Positions 43,035 to 50,741 of a stretch of 64,000 nt of DNA are shown here, one piece after another. The DNA comes from Shinella sp. SUS2 (GTDB lineage Bacteria > Pseudomonadota > Alphaproteobacteria > Rhizobiales > Rhizobiaceae). The number at the start of each line of letters is the position of its first letter. The first letter of the stretch is position 1. Position numbers and translations under genes: made by a program. The notes beneath the pieces are model-generated. The model saw nothing but the letters and a program-made list of their open reading frames with translations. It was not told where the DNA came from and searched no databases. The stretch lies in the NCBI RefSeq assembly GCF_001262505.1, contig NZ_KQ410731.1, positions 186,001 through 250,000 of the forward strand, in the 5' to 3' direction.

Positions 43035-43050
43035 CTGAACGTTCATTCAA
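43035..43050. promoter_or_regulatory. BetI-type operator, site C
   Basis: CTGAACGTTCATTCAA, 20 bases upstream of the Rieske oxygenase ATG, matches 13 of 16 positions with site A and 13 of 16 with site B. It contains the perfect dyad TGAACGTTCA. Confidence 0.7.
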
Positions 43051-43111
43051 TATAAGCACGATTTCCGTTCAAAAGGAATAGGTTGCGAAAGTTGTGTATC
43101 CTGCCAATCGC

Positions 43112-43138
43112 AAAACCCCGGCCGCAAAGCGGCCAGGG
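43112..43138 (-). terminator. Terminator of the His-rich small gene
   Basis: On the minus strand a 10-bp GC-rich stem (43129-43138 with 43116-43125, one G-U pair) with a 3-base loop is followed by TTTT (43115-43112). It lies about 40 bases after the stop of the gene that ends at 43180. Confidence 0.75.
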
Positions 43139-43179
43139 CAGGGCGGATTCCTCGCGAAAAATCGCGCCAGTACCGGCGC

Positions 43180-43410
43180 TTACCGGCAGACCTTCACGCG
43201 CTTGACGACGAGATGGCCCCACTTGTTGTAGCGCTTGATCTTCTTCCAGAAGCAATGGCGGTGATGGCCGTAGTCGTGGCTGACATAGCCGTGGTGATGG
43301 CCGCCCCAGCCATGGCTGAAACCGATATAGAAGCCGCCGGCCTGGGAGGGGGCGGCGAAGGACACCGCTGCGATGGTCGCGACAACGGCGGACATGATGA
43401 ACTTGCGCAT
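43180..43410 (-). CDS. Small secreted His-rich basic protein
   Basis: A 76-residue protein with a clear signal peptide (MRKFIMSAVVATIAAVSFAA, then PSQAGG). The mature part is rich in His and Gly (GFSHGWGGHHHGYVSHDYGH, then HRHCFWKK) with a basic tail ending VVKRVKVCR and two Cys that could pair. GAGGAGA precedes the ATG at 43410. Similar short periplasmic proteins are common in rhizobia and have no assigned role; metal binding is conceivable from the histidines. Confidence 0.75.
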   Translation of the reverse strand: MRKFIMSAVVATIAAVSFAAPSQAGGFYIGFSHGWGGHHHGYVSHDYGHHRHCFWKKIKRYNKWGHLVVKRVKVCR

Positions 43411-43509
43411 TTCAGTCTCCTCTCTACCAGTCAATGGACGAACCATTTCATCCAGTAGGGTGACTGTCGCATGCGGGAGCCTGCCGCGCTGTTTCGGGTG
43501 GAACAGGGG

Positions 43510-44319
43510 TTAGCGGTCGAGTTCCGGGTAGAAGCGCTCCATGTAGCTGGGCCGGAGTTTTTCGCCGATCAGGCAGTCGGCCGGCTCTCCGGCGGCGGGT
43601 ATGGTGCGCGCGGGCGGCTCGGCGCCGCTGACTTCGAGGATCAGCTTGCGGCGGATGGCGATGGCGAAATCCTCGGGCTCCTGCACCGGCAGCACGAAGG
43701 CGCCGGGGCCGCCGATGACGCAGTTGGCATAATAGTCGTCGAGCGAGCCATAGGCGGCGGAGGGGCGGATCATGATGGCAAGGCCGTTGATGATGATGCC
43801 GAGCGCGGTCGCCGCATCGCGTGCAGGGGTTACCGGCGGGCCGAAATTGTTCGGGCCGTCGCCGGACACGTCGATGACGCGGCGCAGGCCGCTATAGCCG
43901 TTGGCATCGAAAAGCTGTGCGCCATAGACGATCGCGCCCGAGATCGAGGTGCCCCGGCGCGTCGCGATCGGGCGGGCTTCGAGCTGGGCGGCAAACGCGT
44001 TTGCATCCTCCGGCCCGGAGATGATCTGCCAGGGCACGAGGGAATTGTCGCGGATCGTGCCGGCCCATTCGAAATAGCTGATGGCGATGCGGCCGGTCAG
44101 CCCGTCACGCACGGCATCGATGAATTCCGGGTGGCGCAGCGCATCGACATAGCCGGCGCGCTGCACCTGCGCCTCCTCGAGGTCCATGGAGCCGGAGACG
44201 TCGACCGCCAGCACCAGTTCTACATCCACCTCCTGGTCCGCGGCGGCGAGTTCCGCGCCGGGCATCAGGCTTATCAGCAAGGCAAGCGTTGTCAGCATGA
44301 CCATCACCCATCCGTGCAT
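43510..44319 (-). CDS. DUF1194 family exported protein with von Willebrand factor A domain
   Basis: A 269-residue protein. The signal peptide MHGWVMVMLTTLALLISLMP is followed by GAELAAADQEV. A vWA domain then begins VELVLAVDVSGSMDLEEAQV, whose DVSGS forms the metal-ion-dependent adhesion site. ATRRGTSISGAIVYGAQLF supplies the MIDAS Thr region, and RVIDVSGDGPNNFG the second Asp. The domain fills nearly the whole mature chain, as in DUF1194 proteins. It is periplasmic, binding partner unknown. It is divergent from the gene at 44479. Confidence 0.88.
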   Translation of the reverse strand: MHGWVMVMLTTLALLISLMPGAELAAADQEVDVELVLAVDVSGSMDLEEAQVQRAGYVDALRHPEFIDAVRDGLTGRIAISYFEWAGTIRDNSLVPWQIISGPEDANAFAAQLEARPIATRRGTSISGAIVYGAQLFDANGYSGLRRVIDVSGDGPNNFGPPVTPARDAATALGIIINGLAIMIRPSAAYGSLDDYYANCVIGGPGAFVLPVQEPEDFAIAIRRKLILEVSGAEPPARTIPAAGEPADCLIGEKLRPSYMERFYPELDR

Positions 44320-44478
44320 CCGGGGTTGGAAAATGTATCACGACCTGCACGCGGAAAGGGCATGCATTCTTCAAAAATCGGTGATGCGGCGAATAGCCGT
44401 CCGCCTGCAGCCGTTTCCCGGTGGTTCCCGTCCCTCGCGGCGGAACACATATGCCCCGGGCTGAGGAAGCGGATCGAC

Positions 44479-45564
44479 ATGGGTTTCAAGGATATTCTTG
44501 CCGGCATGCGCAACAGGGTGTTTGGCCGGGCGAGCGCCGCGCCGCAGGAGCTTCTGTCCCCGGAGGAGCAGCTGGTGCGTGACTACGACCTCTATCTCGT
44601 CGACCTGCACGACGAGATACCGGCGCTCGTGCCGCAGCGCGACGCCATGCGCGCCGCCTGGCGCAACGGCGATTTCGAAGCCTACCAGCGGGCGTTCGAG
44701 GCTGCGCGGGTGGGTGGTGTCATCACGGAAAGCGGCCGGCCGCTCTACGCGCTGGTGAAGGACTGGTTCGTCGAGCCGTTCCTGGAGCTTCCGGATGACG
44801 AGACGGTGGCGCATATCGACATGCTGGAGCCCTTCCGGGCCTTCTTCCAGCGCAGCCCGTCCGCCTTTTCGGCCGCCACCTATGCCGATGCGTTACGCGT
44901 CACCGCCTTCGTGCGACGCGGCACCGCCTATGGGCGCCTTGTCCGGGCGGACCAGTGGCAGGACTACGAAACGCTGCTGAAGGAGGCGGATGACGTGCTC
45001 GACAGCCATGCCGATCCGGAAAATTTCAGCTGGCGGATGAGCGACTACCGCCGCTCGGCCAACGACGGCGATTTCGAGAAATTCAGAGCGCGCTTCGAGC
45101 GCGTCTGGTTGCTCGACCGGTACAATATCGACCTCTGTCGCTCGCATGCCCGCATGATCATGCCGCGCTGGCTGGGACGCAGCGCGCAGGATCTCGAGGA
45201 TTTCGCCCGTCGGGCGGCGGAGCTGACGCAGGACCGCTTCGGCCTCGGCTTCTATGCGCTGATCCAGCAGGCCAATACCGATGTCGGCGACCACGAGCTT
45301 GCCGATACGCTCTGCGATCCGGATATGGCGAAACGCGGCTTCGAGGATCTCCTGACGCGGTTTCCCGCGCCCAGCGTGATGAACCTCTATGCCGACATGC
45401 TGGAATGGATGGGCGACACCGAGGCGCTCGCCGATCTCCTGGAGAGCCGCTTCCGCGTGATGGTGCCGCAGATCTGGTACGGCGATACGCGCGGCGACAA
45501 GATCTCCTACCTCTTCGCCACGCTGCTCGAGGCGGCGGAAGTGCTGGAGGCGCGGCGCGCCTGA
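44479..45564 (+). CDS. Hypothetical soluble helical protein
   Basis: A 361-residue protein I cannot assign to a family. The start at ATG 44479 (MGFKDILAGMRNRVFGRASA) has GAGGAAG upstream. There is no signal peptide or membrane segment. The sequence is mostly helical, with many Asp-Trp-Arg/Tyr patches (WRNGDFEAYQRAFEAARVGG, WRMSDYRRSANDGDFEKFRA), reminiscent of repeated helical pairs, and ends LEAAEVLEARRA. Codon use is like its neighbours. It converges with a TetR gene four bases away. Confidence 0.75.
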   Translation: MGFKDILAGMRNRVFGRASAAPQELLSPEEQLVRDYDLYLVDLHDEIPALVPQRDAMRAAWRNGDFEAYQRAFEAARVGGVITESGRPLYALVKDWFVEPFLELPDDETVAHIDMLEPFRAFFQRSPSAFSAATYADALRVTAFVRRGTAYGRLVRADQWQDYETLLKEADDVLDSHADPENFSWRMSDYRRSANDGDFEKFRARFERVWLLDRYNIDLCRSHARMIMPRWLGRSAQDLEDFARRAAELTQDRFGLGFYALIQQANTDVGDHELADTLCDPDMAKRGFEDLLTRFPAPSVMNLYADMLEWMGDTEALADLLESRFRVMVPQIWYGDTRGDKISYLFATLLEAAEVLEARRA

Positions 45565-45568
45565 TAGG

Positions 45569-46177
45569 CTACAGGGCCGTCAGTTCCCGGATCGCCATGC
45601 GCTTGTAGGCCTCGACCAGCCTGTCGCCTTCGGCCCGGTCGACCGAGACGGCGAGGCGCATCGTCGCCTCGCCAAGATGCATGACGAGGAGCGCGACCGC
45701 CTCGATCCGGTCGGGGTCGGCCTTCGGGCGCAGCATTCTCAGCCGGGCGGCGAGCAGGGCGCCGTTGCGGCGGCTCTCCTCCGCTTCCATGGCCCGCAGC
45801 GCCCCGTCCGCCTGCACGGCAGACCAGATGTCGCGGATGACCGGTTCGGCGAGGAAGATTGCGTAGTAGGTGTCGATCAGGCCGCCGAAGGCCTCGGCAA
45901 GCGCGTCCATGCTGCCGACCGCGGCAAGGCCTTCGGCGATGCAGGCGCGACTTTCCTCGTTGCAGCGTTCGGCCAGCGCATGCACCACGGCGCTCTTGTC
46001 GGGAAAATACTGGTAGAGCGAGCCGATCGAGATGCCCGTGCGCTGGGCAAGCTCGCTCATGCGCAGGGCGTCGCTGCCCGTCTGCGCGATCATGTCCGTC
46101 GCATTGGCAAGGATGGCGTCCACCCGCTCGCGGCTGCGTTTCTGGGTGGGGGCGCGGCGCATCTGTGGTTCGGTCAT
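45569..46177 (-). CDS. TetR-family repressor of the NmrA/DUF1772 operon
   Basis: A 202-residue regulator. The helix-turn-helix is RVDAILANATDMIAQTGSDA, then MSELAQRTGISIGSLYQYFPDKSAV. The start at 46177 (MTEPQMRRAPTQKRSRERVD) is preferred; the frame remains open upstream through the operator region without TetR similarity. The C-terminal domain is helical with TYYAIFLAEPVIRDIWSAVQ. It is divergent from an NmrA-like gene, with two palindromes between them, the classic arrangement of a local autoregulated repressor. Confidence 0.92.
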   Translation of the reverse strand: MTEPQMRRAPTQKRSRERVDAILANATDMIAQTGSDALRMSELAQRTGISIGSLYQYFPDKSAVVHALAERCNEESRACIAEGLAAVGSMDALAEAFGGLIDTYYAIFLAEPVIRDIWSAVQADGALRAMEAEESRRNGALLAARLRMLRPKADPDRIEAVALLVMHLGEATMRLAVSVDRAEGDRLVEAYKRMAIRELTAL

Positions 46178-46216
46178 CGGGTTTTCCGGGCGGCTGCGAC
46201 GTGGTTTCGATTGCTC

Positions 46217-46245
46217 TTGACAAATACGAGCAATCCTCACATTTT
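46217..46245 (+). promoter_or_regulatory. Probable sigma-70 type promoter for the NmrA-like operon
   Basis: TTGACA at 46217-46222 is followed after 17 bases by a weak -10-like CATTTT (46240-46245). The spacer and the region just downstream contain the two palindromes at 46224-46242 and 46250-46268, so repressor binding would block it. Confidence 0.5.
46224..46242. promoter_or_regulatory. TetR operator, copy 1 (imperfect)
   Basis: ATACGAG-CAATC-CTCACAT, an imperfect 7-5-7 dyad, is 26 bp from the better copy at 46250-46268. A 12-bp inverted repeat (GAGCAATCCTCA at 46228-46239, TGAGGATTGCTC at 46253-46264) also links the two. Confidence 0.6.
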
Positions 46246-46249
46246 GCAA

Positions 46250-46268
46250 ATATGAGGATTGCTCATAT
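46250..46268. promoter_or_regulatory. TetR operator, copy 2 (perfect dyad)
   Basis: ATATGAG-GATTG-CTCATAT is a perfect 7-bp dyad with a 5-base centre, typical of TetR sites, located 15 bases before the ATG of the NmrA-like gene. Confidence 0.7.
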
Positions 46269-46283
46269 TTTGGAGGATAGACG

Positions 46284-47108
46284 ATGATGAACGAGTGCAT
46301 TCTGCTTCTGGGCGGAGAGGGAAAGACGGGGCGGCCGATTGCCGAGCGGCTTCGCGAAAGGGGCGTTGCGGTGCGCATCGGTTCCCGCTCCGCGGCGATC
46401 CCGTTCGACTGGCGCGACCCGGCCGGGTGGTCGGCGGCTCTGGAGGGCGTCACGGCCGTTTACATCGCCTATCAGCCTGACCTTGCGGTGCCGGGATCGG
46501 ATGCGGACCTGCGCCACCTGGCGCATCTTGCAGCTGCCGCCGGCGTGCGTCGCCTGGTGCTTCTGTCGGGCCGCGGCGAGGATGCCGCGGAGGCGGGCGA
46601 GGCGGCGGTGAAGGAGGCGGGTGTAACCTGGACGGTGCTGCGCGGCAGCTGGTTTTTCCAGAATTTCAGCGAGGGGCTCTTCGCCGAGGAGATCCTTGCC
46701 GGTGAGCTGGTGCTGCCGTCCGCCACCGTGCGCGAGCCCTTCGTCGATACGCGCGACATCGCCGACATGGCGGTCGCCGCTTTGACGGAAGAGGGGCATG
46801 CCGGCAAGACCTACGAACTGACCGGACCGCGGCTGATGACCTTTCGCGAGGCCGTTCAGGAGTTCGCCGCCGCCGGCGGGCGCACGGTGGCCTATACGCC
46901 CGTCACAATCGAAGCCTATGCCGGCATGCTGCGGCAGGCCGGCCAGCCGGAAGAGGTCGTCTGGCTCGTCAGCTATCTCTTCGGTTCGGTGCTCGACGGG
47001 CGGAACGAGCATCTGAGCGACGACATTGCGCGTGTGCTCGGCCGTCCGCCGCGTGACTTTTCCGAATTCGCCCGTGATACGGCCGAAAGCGGTTTCTGGA
47101 GGACCTGA
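46284..47108 (+). CDS. NmrA-like NAD(P)H-binding protein
   Basis: A 274-residue atypical short-chain dehydrogenase-like protein. The Rossmann motif at the N-terminus, ILLLGGEGKTGRPIAERLRE, fits the GxxGxxG pattern. VYIAYQPDLAV and RLVLLSGRGEDAAEAGEAAV follow the NmrA / NAD(P)H-binding layout, and TVLRGSWFFQNFSEG is a family landmark. Such proteins reduce quinones or act as redox sensors. It is co-transcribed with a DUF1772 membrane protein two bases downstream and under a divergent TetR repressor, which suggests an inducible detoxification module. Confidence 0.88.
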   Translation: MMNECILLLGGEGKTGRPIAERLRERGVAVRIGSRSAAIPFDWRDPAGWSAALEGVTAVYIAYQPDLAVPGSDADLRHLAHLAAAAGVRRLVLLSGRGEDAAEAGEAAVKEAGVTWTVLRGSWFFQNFSEGLFAEEILAGELVLPSATVREPFVDTRDIADMAVAALTEEGHAGKTYELTGPRLMTFREAVQEFAAAGGRTVAYTPVTIEAYAGMLRQAGQPEEVVWLVSYLFGSVLDGRNEHLSDDIARVLGRPPRDFSEFARDTAESGFWRT

Positions 47109-47110
47109 CC

Positions 47111-47602
47111 ATGGCAAGTGCCGTTCCCATCCTGACCTTCCTCGCCATTCTCGCCGCGGCGCTGAATGCCGGGCTGTTCTTCATCTTCTCGGTCTGCATC
47201 ATGACGGCCTTCGCCCGCCTGTCGCCGGCCGAAGGGGCGGCGGCGATGAACGCCATCAATGCCGTCATCCAGAATCCCTGGTTCCTCTCGGCTTTCTTCG
47301 GCGGGGCGTTGCTGTCGCTGGTGCTGACGGTGCTCGGTTTTCTGCAGGACGGGCCGGGCGGACTGATGGCTGCGGCGGGCGGCACCGTCTTCCTTGTTGC
47401 GGTCATCGGCGTGACGGTCGTCTTCAGCGTGCCGCTCAATGAGGCGCTTGCCGCCGCGCCGGCGGGAAGCCCCGAACAGGCGGCGCTCTGGCAGCGCTAT
47501 CTCGACGTCTGGACGCTGTGGAACCATGTGCGCACGCTCGGCGCGCTTGCCGCCGTGGGTTTCTTCACGCTCGCGTTCCGCCAGGGTGCCGCGCTCGGCT
47601 AG
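47111..47602 (+). CDS. DUF1772 (anthrone-oxygenase-like) membrane protein
   Basis: A 163-residue membrane protein with four hydrophobic segments: LTFLAILAAALNAGLFFIFS, FFGGALLSLVLTVLGFL, LMAAAGGTVFLVAVIGVTVV and the C-terminal GALAAVGFFTLAF. The FSVCIMTAFARL and VFSVPLNEAL segments and the WNHVRTLGA ending match the DUF1772 family, related to fungal anthrone oxygenases. It starts two bases after the NmrA-like gene and probably shares its TetR-controlled promoter. Confidence 0.88.
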   Translation: MASAVPILTFLAILAAALNAGLFFIFSVCIMTAFARLSPAEGAAAMNAINAVIQNPWFLSAFFGGALLSLVLTVLGFLQDGPGGLMAAAGGTVFLVAVIGVTVVFSVPLNEALAAAPAGSPEQAALWQRYLDVWTLWNHVRTLGALAAVGFFTLAFRQGAALG

Positions 47603-47651
47603 GACCGGGCTGGCGCTCCCTCCTTCCGCCTGCTAGCTCTGTTCCAGACGA

Positions 47652-49085
47652 ATGCCGGAGCCGACCTTGCAGGACATTACCGACCTTTCCGCCCTTGCCC
47701 TTTCCGCCGCCATCGCCGAGCGCCGGCTCGATTGCCGCAGCGTCATGGTGGCCTATCTCTCCCGCATCGAGGCGATCAATCCGCGTCTCAACGCCATCGT
47801 CAGCCTGCGTCCGGCGGATGCGCTGCTGGCCGAAGCGGAAGCGGCAGACCGGGCCCTTGCGGTGGGGGACTATCGCGGCTGGCTGCACGGCGTGCCCTTC
47901 GCGGTGAAGGACCTTTCAGAGGCGAAGGGCATCCTCTGCTCCTTCGGTTCGGCCAATTATGCGGATTTTGTCCCCGACTACGACGACATCCATGTCGAGC
48001 GCATCCGGGCTGCCGGCGCCATCATCATCGGCAAGACCAATGCGCCGGAAATGGGCCTCGGCTCGCACAGCTACAACCCGGTCTTCGGCGTCACGCGCAA
48101 TCCCTATGACACCGGCAGGAGCGCCGGCGGGTCCTCGGGCGGCGCGGCGGCGGGGCTGGCGGCGCGGCTCTTGCCGGTCGCCGACGGCAGCGACATGATG
48201 GGCTCGCTGCGCAATCCCGCGGGCTTCAACAATGTCGTCGGCTTCCGTCCGTCCTTCGGCCGCGTGCCCTCGCTCAACACCGAACTTTTCCTCGGCCAGC
48301 TCGCCATCAACGGCCCGATGGGGCGCAGCGTCGCCGATGTCGCGGCCCTGCTGGCGACGCAGGCCGGCCATGACCCCCGTGATCCGCTGTCGCTTGCCGA
48401 TGATGGCCTTGTGCACGATGGCGACCGTGATCTTTCCGGTGCCCGCATCGGCTGGCTGGGCGATTTCGACGGCTACCTTGCCTTCGAGCCCGGCGTGCTG
48501 GAGCTCTGCCGCGCCGCGCTCGACGTCTTTCGCCGGCTTGGATGCCGCGTCGAGGACGTACCGCCGGGCTTCGACATGGCGCGGCTCTGGCAGACCTGGC
48601 GCACGTTGCGCCATTTCCTCGTCGCCAATGGGCAGGCGGGCGACTATGCAGACCCCATCCGGCGCGCGCGCATGAAGCCGGAGATGATCTGGGAAATCAA
48701 GAACGGCCAGAACCTCTCCGCGGCGGAGGTCTATGCCGCCTCGCTCGGCCGCAGCGACTGGCTGCGCCACGTCATGGGCCTCTTCGAACGCTACGATTTC
48801 CTCGTCCTTCCCTCTGCCCAGGTCTTCCCCTTCGCGGCCGAGCTCGACTGGCCGAAGGCGATCGCGGGGCGGGCGATGGATACCTATCATCGCTGGATGG
48901 AGGTGGTGATCGGGCCGACGCTGGCCGGTCTTCCCGTCGCCGCCATGCCGGCCGGTTTCGGCGTGAACGCACTGCCCGCAGGTATCCAGATCATCGGTCG
49001 CCCGCGGGCTGATCGCGACGTGCTCGCGGCTGCCGCGCGCTATGAGGCGGCGACCGACTGGCTCTCCCGGCATCCCCAGTTCTAG
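47652..49085 (+). CDS. Amidase signature family hydrolase
   Basis: A 477-residue amidase. The Ser-cisSer-Lys triad is visible: Lys86 in GVPFAVKDLSE, Ser161/162 in SAGGSSGGAAAG, and the nucleophile Ser185 in SDMMGSLRNPA. The remaining fold is of normal length and there is no signal peptide, so it is cytoplasmic. Family members hydrolyse small amides or act as Glu-tRNA amidotransferase relatives. With no gatB/gatC partners nearby this is a stand-alone amidase of unknown substrate. It starts 49 bases after the DUF1772 gene and could be in the same transcript. Confidence 0.92.
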   Translation: MPEPTLQDITDLSALALSAAIAERRLDCRSVMVAYLSRIEAINPRLNAIVSLRPADALLAEAEAADRALAVGDYRGWLHGVPFAVKDLSEAKGILCSFGSANYADFVPDYDDIHVERIRAAGAIIIGKTNAPEMGLGSHSYNPVFGVTRNPYDTGRSAGGSSGGAAAGLAARLLPVADGSDMMGSLRNPAGFNNVVGFRPSFGRVPSLNTELFLGQLAINGPMGRSVADVAALLATQAGHDPRDPLSLADDGLVHDGDRDLSGARIGWLGDFDGYLAFEPGVLELCRAALDVFRRLGCRVEDVPPGFDMARLWQTWRTLRHFLVANGQAGDYADPIRRARMKPEMIWEIKNGQNLSAAEVYAASLGRSDWLRHVMGLFERYDFLVLPSAQVFPFAAELDWPKAIAGRAMDTYHRWMEVVIGPTLAGLPVAAMPAGFGVNALPAGIQIIGRPRADRDVLAAAARYEAATDWLSRHPQF

Positions 49086-49311
49086 GGATACGGGGGCTTT
49101 TGACACGCCAGCGCCGCATTCTCGTGACAGGCAGCCTTGCCGGGTGTTGAGGACCGTCCGGCAGACTCCTTCAAAACGCGAGGCGCCGTTTAGGAATTGC
49201 TTACCATATTTCGTCATTCTTTGCTCGTTCGGCAGAAGCCCGGGACGCGTGATCCCGCCGCCTGCCGCAAGCGTAACGGCTTCCGGAGTGTGTTTTCCGC
49301 GGCCGCGTCGA

Positions 49312-49337
49312 GTAACGAGTATCGGGTAACGAGTATC
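49312..49337 (+). repeat. Tandem 12-bp repeat upstream of the DUF2778 gene
   Basis: GTAACGAGTATC occurs at 49312-49323 and again at 49326-49337, directly before the ATG at 49338. It might affect translation initiation or be a duplicated regulatory half-site. No clear Shine-Dalgarno sequence is present there. Confidence 0.5.
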
Positions 49338-50534
49338 ATGGCGTCTGTATACAGTTCCGCGCGTTCCGCGTCGAAGACCCGTCGGGGTATCCTTCTCAGC
49401 GCATTCCTGGCCTGCGGTGTCGTCGCAGGATCCGCCTGGGCCGTCGTTTCGACGCTGGGCGCAATGCAGGATGCGGCCTCCTCCCTTTCCGAAGGCAAGA
49501 AGATCATGACCGCCTCGCTGCATGGCAAGCCTGCGGCGCGGCTGACCCAACACGCCGAGCGCACGGTGAAGGTCGCGAAGTTCTCGCGGCTGTCGCAGCC
49601 CTCGGAAAGCGAGCTGCGCCAGAAGCAGCTGACGGCCGAGGCGATCCAGGTCGCCCATCAGCGCAAGATCTCCATCCAGCTCGCCTCCGCCGTCAAGCGC
49701 GAGAAGGCCAAGGCGGCGATGATCGAGGCGGCTATCGCCCGCGCCGAGCGCTCCGTCGAGGACGAGAAGCGGATCACTGGCCAGCCGACCATGGTTACCG
49801 CGCTGGTCGAGGATGTTTCCGCCCGCAAGGACATCCAGCCCTTCGGCCTCGTCATGCAGAAGCCGGAAACCGAGGAGGAGAACCTCCTCAGCGAGATCCC
49901 GCTACCGGAGGCCAAGCCCGCGCTGGAGACGGTCACCATCGAAAAGCCGGTGGTCGAGGAGAAACCCGTCGCCCGCGCCAAGCGCGAGGAGGCGAGGGAC
50001 AAGGACAAGGACAAGGAAGACGTCGCTCTCGTCAAGCCCGAGCGTTCGCTGTTCGGCGATCTCTTCAAGAGCAAGGGTGGCGCAAGTGGCACCGGCTGGC
50101 CGGGGCGCGGCACGCGGGTCGCGATCTACGACGTCTCCAATGCGACGGTCTACATGCCCGACGGCACGAAGCTGCGCGCGCATTCCGGTATCGGCAAGAT
50201 GCGCGACAACCCGCGCTACGAACATGTCAAGATGACCGGGCCGACGCCCGCCGGTATCTATCGTCTGAAGATGCGCGAGCGGCGCTTCCACGGCGTCGAG
50301 GCAATCCGCATGACGTCGATCGACGGACGTGACCCGAAGAACCGTACGGGCCTCCTGACGCACACCAACCTGCTGCGCGGCCAGAAGGGTTCGCATGGCT
50401 GCGTCGCCTTCCAGAACTACGAGCCGTTCCTCAATGCCTTCAAGCGCGGTCACATCACGATGATGGTCGTGGTGCCGGAGCTGCCGTCCTCCCGCACGCA
50501 GCTTGCCGCCCTTTACCGCAAGGCCGGTGCCTGA
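49338..50534 (+). CDS. DUF2778 / L,D-transpeptidase-like periplasmic protein
   Basis: A 398-residue envelope protein. The N-terminal membrane anchor or signal is RGILLSAFLACGVVAGSAWA (about residues 14-33). A long, charged, partly repetitive linker follows (KREKAKAAMIEAAIARAERS; EARDKDKDKEDVALVKPERS). The C-terminal domain (about 245-398) has AHSGIGKMRDNPRYEHVKMT, TGPTPAGIYRL and HTNLLRGQKGSHGCVAF. The HT plus SHGC pattern is that of the L,D-transpeptidase and Tlde1-like catalytic sites, with Cys as nucleophile. It probably acts on peptidoglycan tetrapeptides. The ATG at 49338 is chosen because earlier codons are not protein-like. Confidence 0.86.
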   Translation: MASVYSSARSASKTRRGILLSAFLACGVVAGSAWAVVSTLGAMQDAASSLSEGKKIMTASLHGKPAARLTQHAERTVKVAKFSRLSQPSESELRQKQLTAEAIQVAHQRKISIQLASAVKREKAKAAMIEAAIARAERSVEDEKRITGQPTMVTALVEDVSARKDIQPFGLVMQKPETEEENLLSEIPLPEAKPALETVTIEKPVVEEKPVARAKREEARDKDKDKEDVALVKPERSLFGDLFKSKGGASGTGWPGRGTRVAIYDVSNATVYMPDGTKLRAHSGIGKMRDNPRYEHVKMTGPTPAGIYRLKMRERRFHGVEAIRMTSIDGRDPKNRTGLLTHTNLLRGQKGSHGCVAFQNYEPFLNAFKRGHITMMVVVPELPSSRTQLAALYRKAGA

Positions 50535-50565
50535 CTGCCTTCCGCTTGATGGGCTGAAATCCGAG

Positions 50566-50591
50566 CCGGCGCCCTGCAGCGCCGGTTTTTT
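50566..50591 (+). terminator. Intrinsic terminator after the DUF2778 gene
   Basis: CCGGCGC / GCGCCGG (50566-50572, 50579-50585) with a 6-base loop is followed by TTTTTT. A canonical terminator 31 bases after the stop. Confidence 0.9.
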
Positions 50592-50741
50592 ATTGGAATG
50601 CGGTTTCTTGCGTTTTTCCAAGAATCTTATGCCAATGATCTATTTGGTTTATCAAACGCTAAGAATTTCGCGTCAAATTTGGCCAGTGTCATTTTAGGGG
50701 TCTTGGAGAAGCCGGGACCGCACTGAGGGTAGGAACCAGAC

